Shown one piece after another: positions 42,988 to 51,637 of a stretch of DNA of 64,000 nucleotides. The DNA comes from Algoriphagus aquaeductus (GTDB lineage Bacteria; Bacteroidota; Bacteroidia; Cytophagales; Cyclobacteriaceae): assembly GCF_003253485.1 (NCBI RefSeq), contig NZ_QKTX01000004.1:248001-312000 (forward strand), in the 5' to 3' direction. The notes below the pieces were generated by a model, which worked only from the letters and a program-made list of their open reading frames with translations, did no database searches and was not told the origin of the DNA. Each line of letters begins with the position of its first letter. Position 1 is the stretch's first letter. A program made the translations under genes and the position numbers.

Positions 42988-44087
42988 AATACACTGCCCT
43001 GATTTATAGAATTATCCTGATGTTTACCCTATTGGGATTAAGTGCATGTCAAGGTGAAAAAAATGAAATCCAATCAGACCAAGCGAAAACAGGACAGCGT
43101 GCCTTAGCACCCGAAGAAGCCAATGGTCAGTTTCCCTATCGAAGACTATCCACTTATGGCTTTTTTGAAGGAGAAATGGCGGCGCTTTCTCATTCACAAA
43201 AGCTGATCCCCTATCGGCCAGCCTCTTCCCTTTTCACGGACTACGCCTTGAAATCGCGCTTTGTCCTGATTCCCGACGGCTCAAAAGCCCAGTTGATCGA
43301 TGAGGAAATCTCCCTTCCTGTCGGTTCTATTTTGGTAAAAAACTTCTATTATCCGGAGGACTTCAGACAGCCTGAAGGCAAACGCAGAATCATCGAAACC
43401 CGCCTGATGATTCATGAGGAAAAAGGTTGGCAAGCTTATCCCTATCTCTGGAATGAAGAGCAATCCGACGCCATTTTGAAGATCGTTGGGGCAGAGACTG
43501 AAGTAAGATTTGTCGACCAAACCGGAAAAGATCAGGTGATCAATTACCTGGTCCCCAATAAGAATCAATGCAAAAGCTGTCATAACAAAAATGAGGAACT
43601 TTCACCTATTGGCATTCAACCCAAGCATTTGAACAATGATCTTCCTTATGAATCAGGAACCAATAATCAACTGGCCCATTGGACTGATTTGGGAAAATTA
43701 GAAGGTTTTCGGGGTCAAGACTCCCACCCACAGGTGATTGACTATGAAGATCAATCACAAGCCCTGAACGACCGGGCGATGGCTTACCTGGACATCAACT
43801 GCGCCCATTGCCATCGCGCCGAAGGTCCGGCAAGTACCTCAGGACTCTTTCTCACCTTTGATCAGAAAGACCCCATGAAGCTGGGATTCAATAAAACGCC
43901 CGTAGCGGCAGGGAAAGGGGCAGGCAGTTTCAAATTCGACATTTTACCGGGTAAACCAGAGCAATCCATTTTGGTCTACCGGATGAATTCGACAGAGGTA
44001 GGCATTGCCATGCCGGAGATTGGCCGCACGACCATCCATCAAGAAGGAATAGAATTAATCAAAGCGTGGATCTCCTCTTTAAACTAA
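42984..44087 (+). CDS. SO2930-like dihaem c-type cytochrome
   Basis: This 367-aa lipoprotein has a lipobox near LSAC (LLGLSACQG) and two haem-c attachment sites: CKSCH at residues 196-200 and CAHCH at 273-277. A C-terminal methionine (VGIAMPEIGRT) is a possible axial ligand. The sequence resembles the HNE_0200/SO2930 family of putative dihaem cytochromes that pair with beta-helix lipoproteins (TIGR03806 type). It is probably an electron-transfer or small-molecule-oxidising protein on the outer side of the cytoplasmic membrane; the donor and acceptor are unknown. It overlaps the beta-helix gene (ATGA) and is followed by a terminator. Confidence 0.92.
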   Translation: MKYTALIYRIILMFTLLGLSACQGEKNEIQSDQAKTGQRALAPEEANGQFPYRRLSTYGFFEGEMAALSHSQKLIPYRPASSLFTDYALKSRFVLIPDGSKAQLIDEEISLPVGSILVKNFYYPEDFRQPEGKRRIIETRLMIHEEKGWQAYPYLWNEEQSDAILKIVGAETEVRFVDQTGKDQVINYLVPNKNQCKSCHNKNEELSPIGIQPKHLNNDLPYESGTNNQLAHWTDLGKLEGFRGQDSHPQVIDYEDQSQALNDRAMAYLDINCAHCHRAEGPASTSGLFLTFDQKDPMKLGFNKTPVAAGKGAGSFKFDILPGKPEQSILVYRMNSTEVGIAMPEIGRTTIHQEGIELIKAWISSLN

Positions 44088-44091
44088 AAAA

Positions 44092-44115
44092 ACTGCCAGA
44101 ATTCCTTCTGGCAGT
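44092..44115. terminator. Terminator after the dihaem cytochrome gene
   Basis: A 10-bp perfect stem, actgccagaa / ttctggcagt, with a TTCC loop lies between the cytochrome and the convergent outer-membrane protein gene; a short A-run precedes it, while no long T-run follows on the plus strand. Confidence 0.65.
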
Positions 44116-44132
44116 CATGGGTTTTGGACTCT

Positions 44133-44708
44133 TTAAAAAGTATAACCAAACGATAGTTTAAACCCCCTGTTGTATACATCCGCATTGGAATCTTTGAAAA
44201 CAGGAGTCATTCCATAGTCATAGGAACCTTGAATATTGAATCCCTTGGGCATATTGTATCCCACACCAAAGACAAGTCCGGTGTCTGTTTCCCGGATATT
44301 ACCGGTTTCCAGGGAAACGGTGGATCCTCCAAAATCTCCTTCAATTTTGGATCGGGTCAAAAAGGAAATTTGTGGACCGGCAAATACATTGAAGCCCTCT
44401 CCTGCCCTCAATCGAAGTAAAACAGGCACATCCACATAATCCAAGATGGCTCTGCTGTTGATCGCATCCTCATTTTGGGTCCCTTTTACCGAATAGAATA
44501 TTCCCGGCTCGATCGCTATCGCGCCTCCACCAAGACTGGCATAAGCTCCGGCATGAAAACCGGCTCGGTTGGTGTAATTATTTTCGGATACATCATTCCC
44601 TCCAAAATTGAAGAAGTTTACCCCTCCTCTGATACCCAATCCAGATTGGGCCTCGACTGCAAAAGCGTTAGCTGCAAAAAGAGCTGCGATTAAAAGGATC
44701 TTTCTCAT
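44133..44708 (-). CDS. Outer-membrane beta-barrel (PorT-like) protein, paralogue
   Basis: This 191-aa protein starts at ATG 44708, where a signal peptide begins (RKILLIAALFAANAFAVEAQ); the longer frame adds a non-signal stretch. Barrel-type segments are LGIRGGVNFFNFGG, IAIEPGIFYSVKG, YVDVPVLLRL, FNVFAGPQISFLT, FNIQGSYDYGMTPVF, and C-terminal LSFGYTF. It is clearly paralogous to the protein encoded at 40405-40962. Function unknown. Confidence 0.88.
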   Translation of the reverse strand: MRKILLIAALFAANAFAVEAQSGLGIRGGVNFFNFGGNDVSENNYTNRAGFHAGAYASLGGGAIAIEPGIFYSVKGTQNEDAINSRAILDYVDVPVLLRLRAGEGFNVFAGPQISFLTRSKIEGDFGGSTVSLETGNIRETDTGLVFGVGYNMPKGFNIQGSYDYGMTPVFKDSNADVYNRGFKLSFGYTF

Positions 44709-44778
44709 GGGTTTTATGAATTTGATTTCATGGGTAAATGCCCAATTCAATGCCAGAGAACTCCGAAACCTCAGTCGG

Positions 44779-45849
44779 TCAGACTACTGATTTTTCGATA
44801 TAATTGGAATTGAGCAGCGATAATGCGCCCATGTATTTCAGATTAAAACTCAGGGAATCACCTACTTTATAGCCTTTTTCATTCACCCCAAGGTTGACAA
44901 TGAGCATATCCGAGCTCGCGCCAAGGATGACGATTTCCGGATCATCGGGAATGAGGTATTTGGGGTCAATATCCAGGAGACCCACATCCAAAATTGCCCG
45001 AAAAGAGGTCTTTCCGTAGAGAGATTCATCAATTTCGGCGACCTCACCCTGTGGATTACTGGCCAAAATCCCATGAGGAACCATAGGCTTCTCCTGCAAT
45101 TCGATGATCTCCGCTTGAAGCTGGAAGACATCCCCGTGCATGCCCTCAATGACTTTTTCATCAAACAAATCCACTCCAAAATAAAGCGTCTCCCCAATCC
45201 GAAAATGGTTGATCCCCTGAGGAAGCTGGTGATGGATCATGAGTGGAATAGTCACAGACGTACCTGCTGATACCCAGGGAATGTTTTTTCCAAATTTCAA
45301 CTCGATGATCTGCTTGTAGAGGGAAAGTTGGATGAGCTTGTCGGTACTGGGCATGACTCCATTGAGACAGTTGAGATTAGTCCCAAGACCAATCACCTCA
45401 ATATGGGGGAGATCAAAGACTTGCTCATAAAAGTCCACCAAGTGATCACCCATCACCCCTTCACGGAGATCTCCGGTCTCGACCATGATGATGATTTTAT
45501 GCATTTTGCCTTGAAGAGCCGCTTCTTTGCTGATCAACCGGATAGTTTCCAACTCGCTATTGAGACTGACGTCTGCAAATTCTACCATCTTCCCGATATT
45601 CTTGCTGGCCACCGGTTTGATATATACGGTTTGAACGTCCTTCTTCAAGCGCTTCACCATCGCCAAATTGGAGATTCGGCTATCATGAACTTCCATGATT
45701 CCCAGACTTAACAGTTCCTGTAGAAAAAGCTTATTGCCACAAAGGAGCTTGGAAACTACTCCCCAACTGATTGCCCGTTGATCGAAAAGTGCCTTGAGAA
45801 ACGTAAAATTGACACGAAGTTTTTCCCGATCGAGTGTAAGTACCGCCAT
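44779..45849 (-). CDS. PLP-dependent alanine/ornithine-racemase-family enzyme
   Basis: This 356-aa protein has the alanine-racemase N-terminal fold. The probable PLP lysine is Lys34 in WGVVSKLLCGN, in the family position, followed by IMEVHDSRISNL and barrel strands such as HKIIIMVETGDLREGV and VIGLGTNLNCLNG. A C-terminal beta domain (about 245-356) completes the racemase architecture. Related enzymes racemise ornithine or related amino acids; the exact substrate is not certain. It follows GNAT with a 1-bp gap and an SSS transporter upstream, which suggests uptake and racemisation/acetylation of an amino acid or small amine (inference). Confidence 0.88.
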   Translation of the reverse strand: MAVLTLDREKLRVNFTFLKALFDQRAISWGVVSKLLCGNKLFLQELLSLGIMEVHDSRISNLAMVKRLKKDVQTVYIKPVASKNIGKMVEFADVSLNSELETIRLISKEAALQGKMHKIIIMVETGDLREGVMGDHLVDFYEQVFDLPHIEVIGLGTNLNCLNGVMPSTDKLIQLSLYKQIIELKFGKNIPWVSAGTSVTIPLMIHHQLPQGINHFRIGETLYFGVDLFDEKVIEGMHGDVFQLQAEIIELQEKPMVPHGILASNPQGEVAEIDESLYGKTSFRAILDVGLLDIDPKYLIPDDPEIVILGASSDMLIVNLGVNEKGYKVGDSLSFNLKYMGALSLLNSNYIEKSVV

Positions 45850-45850
45850 C

Positions 45851-46294
45851 TTAGTTACGTGTTAATCTCATTTCCAAATATTTATTGGTAAAACCCAATC
45901 GCTCATAAAGCTTGCGTGCAGGATTGTCAGGTTCCACATGGAGCGCAATTGCACCATTGGCCATTTTGAGGGCCATCTCCATGATTTTACCACCGATGCC
46001 TTTACCCCGCTGATTGGCATCTACAGCGATGTAGACTAAAATATTTTCAGGAATGTAACCTGACATTCCGGTTTTGTTCATGACCAAAGCACCGACGATC
46101 TGGTCGTTTTCCCGGGCCAAAATGACGAAACCACCAGCTTGCAATCCCGGATCGAGGGCATAATCCAGACACTTGAGAATATCGTCTTTAGGATCACCGT
46201 ATTTTCCCAAATGAGCAAAAAGAAAATCTGCAATTTCATTTTTCTGAAGAAAGGTGGCTTGGTCAATAGCTGAAAGAGAATGAAGTGTGATCAT
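45851..46294 (-). CDS. GNAT family N-acetyltransferase
   Basis: This 147-aa protein has the GNAT fold: N-terminal strands, then VYIAVDANQRGKGIGGKIMEMAL with the acetyl-CoA-binding Q/R-x-x-G-x-G/A signature at about residues 97-104, and a C-terminal ALHVEPDNPARKLYERLGF. Substrates of such enzymes range widely, including amino acids and amines. It overlaps the SSS transporter stop (ATGA) and lies 1 bp before the racemase, so its substrate may be the compound handled by those two (inference). Confidence 0.88.
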   Translation of the reverse strand: MITLHSLSAIDQATFLQKNEIADFLFAHLGKYGDPKDDILKCLDYALDPGLQAGGFVILARENDQIVGALVMNKTGMSGYIPENILVYIAVDANQRGKGIGGKIMEMALKMANGAIALHVEPDNPARKLYERLGFTNKYLEMRLTRN

Positions 46295-47721
46295 ATCGTA
46301 GAATGGTTGAGTTTATGAGAACTGTAAGAAACAAGCCAAAAGGCGGCAGCAGAAAGTAAGATTCCAAATAGATTGGCATCAAGGCCCCAAGGCAGGTCTA
46401 CCTCCGCGAAGGTCAAAGTGGCGGTAAATCCTCCTCCCAAAATCATGGCAGTTACCGCAGCGCGTGGATTTCTTTTCTTGAAAAAAAGACCAGCAATCAC
46501 CGGCACCAACAACCCTGAAACCATAAAAGCATAAGAATAAAGCATCAAGCTGAGTACCTCGGTCATCTGCCAGGCAAGAAGTACCGCCAAAACGCCAATT
46601 ACCAGGGTAAGCAATTGACTTAATCTCACTTCTTTGGAATGAGGAAGATTTCCAAAATACTTACCGATCAAATCAGTGGTAAGATTACCCGAGGCAGCCA
46701 TCAGACAAGAATCTGCAGTGGAAAGCACTGCTGAAAAATAAGCGGACATCATCAATCCCATCAGGCCCGCGGGCAAAATCTGACTCAGCAATACCGGAAG
46801 TCCCATTTCCGGATCCATTTGGGCAGTGAAATTCTCCAAGGCTCCCTGCTCTACAGCCACCCGGGACAACAACCCAAGTGAAACTCCCAAAAATGCCATG
46901 ATTGGCCATTCAAAAAGTCCGGCAATAAACCATGCCTTTTTCGCTGACTGAACATTACGGGCCGCAAAAATCCGTTGATAAAGGGTCATGCCAACAAACC
47001 AAATGGGAATAATAGTTACTCCCCAGTTGACCAGATCCTGCCACGACAGCTGAGTCAGGGAGAAAAATTCGGGAGGTAGAGTCTCCGTGATTCCTTGCCA
47101 TCCTCCGACGAATGAATAGGCCAGTGGCAAACCTATCCCAATCAACCCAAGCATCAGGATAATCCACTGAACAGTATCGGTATAGATCACTGCCTTGAGC
47201 CCACCCATTACGGTATAGACTACAGCTATCACTCCCATGATGAGTAAAGCCGTACTGATCTCCAACTCCGGGAAAGTTCCTGCCGCCAATTTGGCTCCTG
47301 CAAGTAGTTGTGACGAGGTAAACCCCAAATACCCTAAAAAACAAATGACAGCTGCAACCTTTGCTGCTTTGGAATCAAAAAGATAGCCGATAATCTGGGG
47401 GAAAGTGAAAAATTTGGAGAAAGCAGGATCTGATTTTACTCTTGGAATCAAAATTACAGCTGCCATCCAGGCTCCGATCAAACCGGTAAACAGCATCCAG
47501 GACCCTGAAAGTCCCATGGCAAATCCCAAGCCTCCCAACCCAATCGAAAAGCCTCCACCGACGTCGGTGGCCACTACCGAGAGGCCTATGTGCAGACTTC
47601 CAATTTTACGTCCACCCACATAGTAATCTTCCTGACTGGTATTCTTTTTCATGTAAAAATAACCCACACCGAGCATGGCCAGCATGTAGGCAATAAAGAT
47701 CCCCAGATCTAATAACTGCAT
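46291..47721 (-). CDS. Sodium:solute symporter (SSS family)
   Basis: This 476-aa protein has about 13 membrane spans. The SSS family segments are YFYMKKNTSQEDYYVGGRKIGSLHIGLSVVATDVGGG, with the conserved YYVGGR region, and MSAYFSAVLSTADSCLMAASGNLTTDL near residues 325-350, which carries a Na+-site serine pattern. It couples Na+ entry to uptake of a small solute such as an amino acid, sugar or vitamin; the substrate is unknown. It is the first gene of an operon with the GNAT and racemase genes. Confidence 0.92.
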   Translation of the reverse strand: MQLLDLGIFIAYMLAMLGVGYFYMKKNTSQEDYYVGGRKIGSLHIGLSVVATDVGGGFSIGLGGLGFAMGLSGSWMLFTGLIGAWMAAVILIPRVKSDPAFSKFFTFPQIIGYLFDSKAAKVAAVICFLGYLGFTSSQLLAGAKLAAGTFPELEISTALLIMGVIAVVYTVMGGLKAVIYTDTVQWIILMLGLIGIGLPLAYSFVGGWQGITETLPPEFFSLTQLSWQDLVNWGVTIIPIWFVGMTLYQRIFAARNVQSAKKAWFIAGLFEWPIMAFLGVSLGLLSRVAVEQGALENFTAQMDPEMGLPVLLSQILPAGLMGLMMSAYFSAVLSTADSCLMAASGNLTTDLIGKYFGNLPHSKEVRLSQLLTLVIGVLAVLLAWQMTEVLSLMLYSYAFMVSGLLVPVIAGLFFKKRNPRAAVTAMILGGGFTATLTFAEVDLPWGLDANLFGILLSAAAFWLVSYSSHKLNHSTI

Positions 47722-47861
47722 TATGTTTTTGGATTTTATACAAATTCAATTTGAAATATAATTTTTCAAATATACTTAAAATGAGGTTTTTACCCAATTT
47801 TATTGGGTTTAAAATGAAAAAATGATATAATAATTCAATTTTTACTTAGAATAGTGAAAAT

Positions 47862-47892
47862 AAAAAAGCCAGCCCTTTTTTGGACTGGCTTT
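47862..47892 (-). terminator. Terminator of the sdhCAB operon
   Basis: On the minus strand, an 11-bp stem with one mismatch (aaagccag / ctggcttt as the outer 8 bp) and a T-rich tail lies 18 bp after the sdhB stop. Confidence 0.85.
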
Positions 47893-47910
47893 ATCGTAAT
47901 TCAAACCGGA

Positions 47911-48660
47911 TTATACGTTTTCGCTACTTACCACCGCCGAGAAATACTCTCTGTTCATACGGGCAATATTGGTAATGGAGATTCCTTTTGGACATTCCGC
48001 CTCGCAAGCACCGGTATTGGTACAAGCACCGAAACCTTCCGCATCCATTTGTGCCACCATCTTTTCCGCTCTGGTTTTTCGTTCTACCTGACCCTGTGGA
48101 AGGAGTGCAAGCTGCGAGATTTTGGCAGAGGTAAAAAGCATGGCAGAGGCATTTTTACAAGCCGCTACACAAGCACCGCAGCCGATACACTGGGCAGCAT
48201 CCATGGCTAAGTCCGCGATCGTCTTAGGAATCGGGATTTCGTTGGCATCGGGCACACCCCCGGTATTGACAGAGACATAGCCACCTGCTTGGATGATTCG
48301 GTCAAAAGCCGAACGGTTTACCACCAAGTCTTTTACCACAGGGAAAGCCTTCGCTCTCCAAGGTTCGATGGTGATGGTCTCCCCGTCATTGAACGAACGC
48401 ATGTGCAGCTGACAAGTCGTCGTCTGTAGCGGTCCATGCGGTTTGCCATTAATATAAAGTGAGCACATTCCGCAGATACCCTCACGGCAATCGTGGTCAA
48501 AGTGAACGGGGTCTTCTCCCTTTTCAGTCAATTGGTCGTTCAACACGTCCAACATCTCAAGAAAGGACATGTCTTTGGAGACGTGGTCTACCGGATAAGT
48601 AGCAAAGCCGCCTTTATCGGATGCATTTTTTTGTCTCCAGATTTTTAAAGTCAATTTCAT
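47911..48660 (-). CDS. sdhB: Succinate dehydrogenase/fumarate reductase iron-sulfur subunit
   Basis: This 249-aa protein carries three iron-sulfur clusters: [2Fe-2S] cysteines 58, 63, 66 and 83 ([10 protein letters not shown] ... TTTC), a [4Fe-4S] set at 158, 161, 164 and 168 ([11 protein letters not shown]), and a third cluster formed mainly by 213, 219 and 223 ([11 protein letters not shown]). It transfers electrons between the flavoprotein and the membrane cytochrome b of complex II. It is the last gene of sdhC-A-B and ends before an intrinsic terminator. Confidence 0.97.
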   Translation of the reverse strand: MKLTLKIWRQKNASDKGGFATYPVDHVSKDMSFLEMLDVLNDQLTEKGEDPVHFDHDCREGICGMCSLYINGKPHGPLQTTTCQLHMRSFNDGETITIEPWRAKAFPVVKDLVVNRSAFDRIIQAGGYVSVNTGGVPDANEIPIPKTIADLAMDAAQCIGCGACVAACKNASAMLFTSAKISQLALLPQGQVERKTRAEKMVAQMDAEGFGACTNTGACEAECPKGISITNIARMNREYFSAVVSSENV

Positions 48661-48687
48661 ATATAAGTATGAATTATTGTCTACAGA

Positions 48688-50622
48688 TTATTTATAAGAA
48701 CGCTGGGTCAACTTCACATTTTCGAAGACCAAGGACTCTTTGTTGAGCTCTTCTTCTTGACCTTCTCCCATATATTTCCAAGCAGCTACGTAAGCAAAAT
48801 TCTCATCATCACGAAGCGCTTCTCCATCCGGAGTTTGATACTCCTCACGGAAGTGTCCTCCGCAAGATTCGTTTCTATTAAGCGCATCGTCCACCATCAG
48901 TTCACCCAATTCCAAAAAGTCAGCTACTCGGTGAGCTTTCTCCAGGGTTTGGTTCAACTCTTCGTTGGTGCCCAATACTTTTACATTGGACCAGAATTCC
49001 TTTTTCAAGGCTTTGATTTCAGCTTTCGCTTCTTTCAGTCCAACTTCAGTTCTGGCCATCCCGCACTTATCCCACATGATCTTACCCAATTTTTTGTGGA
49101 AATAATCCACCGTTTTGGTTCCATTGATCGACAGGATGGTTTGGATTCGGTTTTGAACCTCCTCTTTTGCTTTGGCAAACTCAGGATGATTTTCGTCCAC
49201 CTTCTTTGGTGGAATCTGAGCCAAATAGTCTCCAATAGTATAAGGAATTACAAAGTATCCGTCTGCCAAACCTTGCATCAGTGCAGAAGCACCAAGTCTG
49301 TTTGCACCATGATCGGAGAAGTTAGCTTCACCCAAGGCATACAATCCAGGGACAGTCGTCATGAGGTTGTAATCTACCCAAAGACCACCCATGGTGTAGT
49401 GAACCGCTGGATAGATCATCATTGGCACTTCGTAAGGATCCTCTCCGGTGATCTGCTTGTACATATCAAAGAGGTTTCCGTATTTCTGCTCAATGATGTT
49501 TCTTCCATCCCGTTTGATGGCATCGCGGAAATCCAAAAACACGGCCTCCCCGGTTTCATTTACACCTCGGCCTTCATCGCATACATACTTCGCATTTCGG
49601 GAAGCCACGTCGCGTGGTACCAGGTTACCAAAAGAAGGGTACTTTCGTTCCAAGAAATAATCTCTGTCTTCTTCTTTGATATCATTTGCCTTGATTTGGC
49701 CTTTTCTGAGTTTCTCAGCGATTTCCTGAGTTGCCGGAACCCAAACACGACCGTCATTTCTCAGAGATTCGGACATCAAGGTCAGCTTAGACTGATGATC
49801 ACCCGACACCGGGATACAGGTAGGGTGGATTTGAGTAAAGCAAGGGTTCGCAAAGTAAGCACCGCGCTTGTGAGCTCTCCAAGCCGCTGTCACATTGGAA
49901 CCCATTGCATTGGTTGAAAGGAAAAACACATTACCGTAACCACCTGTACAGAGAAGCACGGCATGGGCTGCATGCGTTTCTACTGCTCCGGTGATCAAAT
50001 TTCGGGTAACAATCCCTCTGGCTTGGCCATCGATCACTACCACGTCCATCATTTCGGTACGTGGATAAAGCTTAACTTTTCCGTTGGCTACCTGACGACT
50101 GAGTGCGGAATATGCCCCCAAAAGCAACTGCTGTCCCGTCTGACCTCTGGCATAAAAGGTTCGGGATACCTGAGCACCACCGAAAGAACGGTTGGCCAAC
50201 AATCCTCCATACTCACGGGCAAAAGGAACCCCCTGAGCCACGCATTGGTCAATGATTTTAACAGACACCTCGGCTAGGCGGTACACGTTTGCCTCACGGG
50301 CACGGTAGTCACCTCCCTTGATGGTATCATAGAAAAGTCTGAAGATGGAGTCACCGTCGTTCTGATAGTTTTTGGCAGCATTGATCCCGCCCTGAGCCGC
50401 GATAGAGTGTGCTCTACGGGGGCTGTCCTGGAAACAAAAGGCCTTGACATTGTAACCCAACTCCGCTAAAGAGGCTGCAGCAGAAGCACCTGCCAAACCT
50501 GTACCCACTACGATGACATCGTATTTTCTTTTGTTTGCCGGATTGACCAGCTTGCTGTTAAACTTGTGCTTAGTCCATTTTTCTGCCAAAGGACCAGCAG
50601 GTATTTTGGAATCTAGTATCAT
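48688..50622 (-). CDS. sdhA: Succinate dehydrogenase/fumarate reductase flavoprotein subunit
   Basis: This 644-aa protein has an N-terminal FAD-binding motif [15 protein letters not shown], and the covalent FAD histidine His72 in HSIAAQGG. The substrate-binding/capping region includes [10 protein letters not shown] and [13 protein letters not shown], and the conserved [26 protein letters not shown]. It oxidises succinate to fumarate, or the reverse, at the inner membrane. The length and sequence are of the B-type fumarate-reductase group typical of Bacteroidota. It lies between sdhC and sdhB. Confidence 0.97.
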   Translation of the reverse strand: MILDSKIPAGPLAEKWTKHKFNSKLVNPANKRKYDVIVVGTGLAGASAAASLAELGYNVKAFCFQDSPRRAHSIAAQGGINAAKNYQNDGDSIFRLFYDTIKGGDYRAREANVYRLAEVSVKIIDQCVAQGVPFAREYGGLLANRSFGGAQVSRTFYARGQTGQQLLLGAYSALSRQVANGKVKLYPRTEMMDVVVIDGQARGIVTRNLITGAVETHAAHAVLLCTGGYGNVFFLSTNAMGSNVTAAWRAHKRGAYFANPCFTQIHPTCIPVSGDHQSKLTLMSESLRNDGRVWVPATQEIAEKLRKGQIKANDIKEEDRDYFLERKYPSFGNLVPRDVASRNAKYVCDEGRGVNETGEAVFLDFRDAIKRDGRNIIEQKYGNLFDMYKQITGEDPYEVPMMIYPAVHYTMGGLWVDYNLMTTVPGLYALGEANFSDHGANRLGASALMQGLADGYFVIPYTIGDYLAQIPPKKVDENHPEFAKAKEEVQNRIQTILSINGTKTVDYFHKKLGKIMWDKCGMARTEVGLKEAKAEIKALKKEFWSNVKVLGTNEELNQTLEKAHRVADFLELGELMVDDALNRNESCGGHFREEYQTPDGEALRDDENFAYVAAWKYMGEGQEEELNKESLVFENVKLTQRSYK

Positions 50623-50631
50623 ACGGGACTA

Positions 50632-51315
50632 TTAATTGGCTGTGAAATAGATATAAAGTGGCATCGAGGCAAACAGCGCAGGAACCACAATGCAATAAAG
50701 TTGACCCAAGGCCTTGATGGCAGGGGAATACTTTTTATGATTCAATCCCAAGGTCTGGAAAGCTGAGGCGAAACCATGGGAAAGATGAAATCCAAGGAAT
50801 CCCATGGCAATGACATAAAGTGCCACCAACCACTCTTGCTTGAATGCTTCGCTGACAATCAAGAACAAGTTTTTGTATTCCTCACCATCGTAAGAAACCA
50901 TCGGGATTTGCCCCCAATGCATCTTAGCCCAAAAACCCTGAAGGTGTACTACCAAGAAAATCAAAATGATGGTGCCTAAGACCCCCATGTTTCTGGAAGA
51001 CCAAGTGCTGTTGGTTGATGCTTTGGACTCGGCGTAACCTACAGGACGGGCAGCCCTATTATGCTGAGCCAAAAGAATGGAATAAATAATATGACCGATC
51101 ACCGAGATATAGGTCAAATAGGAAAGGATCTTTACTGCCGGATTGGTGGTCATAAACTTGGCATAGATGTTAAATGCCTCTCCACCATCTCCCTTGAATA
51201 ACAGTAGATTTCCTGACACATGTCCCGTTAAAAACAGGATGAGAAAAAGACCGGTCAATGCCATGATCAGTTTTCTTCCGAGGGTGCTTTTTAAGGTTTT
51301 TGTAACCCAACTCAT
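50632..51315 (-). CDS. sdhC: Succinate dehydrogenase/fumarate reductase cytochrome b subunit
   Basis: This 227-aa membrane protein has five predicted spans, with several histidines likely to ligate two haem b groups (LTGHVSGNLL, GHIIYSILLAQHNR, FLVVHLQGFWAKMHWG, GFLGFHLSHGF). It matches the B-type single-subunit anchor of complex II (cytochrome b558 family). It passes electrons between SdhB and menaquinone; the reaction direction depends on conditions. It is the first gene of the operon, with a good promoter about 50 bp upstream. Confidence 0.95.
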   Translation of the reverse strand: MSWVTKTLKSTLGRKLIMALTGLFLILFLTGHVSGNLLLFKGDGGEAFNIYAKFMTTNPAVKILSYLTYISVIGHIIYSILLAQHNRAARPVGYAESKASTNSTWSSRNMGVLGTIILIFLVVHLQGFWAKMHWGQIPMVSYDGEEYKNLFLIVSEAFKQEWLVALYVIAMGFLGFHLSHGFASAFQTLGLNHKKYSPAIKALGQLYCIVVPALFASMPLYIYFTAN

Positions 51316-51365
51316 ACGAATGTTTCGATTAGTTTAGAACGAAATTCTTTTGTTGATAATGCTGC

Positions 51366-51396
51366 CAAATTTACATGCAGGAGTACTAGTATCCAA
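51366..51396 (-). promoter_or_regulatory. Promoter of sdhCAB (TTG-N20-TAAATTTG)
   Basis: On the minus strand, -33 TTG at 51394-51396 and -7 TAAATTTG at 51366-51373, spaced by 20 nt, match the Bacteroidota consensus. The -7 box is 50 nt before the sdhC ATG. Confidence 0.8.
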
Positions 51397-51637
51397 TGCA
51401 ATCGAATTCAGCGGGCTTATTTTAAAAGGTTCTAAATAGCATTAATTAGTTTGTTTAAAGTTTAATTTTCAACGCTATCCCAACAGTCTGTTTATTTTTA
51501 TTGTTTGAATTTCGAGTGTTTTTCTCCCTAGTTCCGTTTATTTCGTATAGGAAGAAAAATTTAACCAGATTTATAAGTAGAAAATCCTTGAAATAGCAAA
51601 CCCGTAGAAAGGGAAGCGAGCACCAAAGTTGACTGAT
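51397..51637. other. Rest of the intergenic region between sdhC and the third T9SS protein gene
   Basis: With the promoter to its left, the whole gap between the divergent genes is 322 bp. This part is A/T-rich; no reading frame, RNA gene or stable hairpin stands out. It presumably holds the promoter of the gene at 51638, but no clean TAnnTTTG match was picked out on the plus strand. Confidence 0.4.

Noticed and set aside
48757..49917. 386-aa open frame on the plus strand
   Set aside because: It is antisense to sdhA, whose family match is complete across the region.
51597..51637. Riboswitch in the leader of the 925-aa protein gene
   Set aside because: A purine-rich stretch (gtagaaagggaagcgag) drew attention, but no known aptamer core or paired stems could be recognised.
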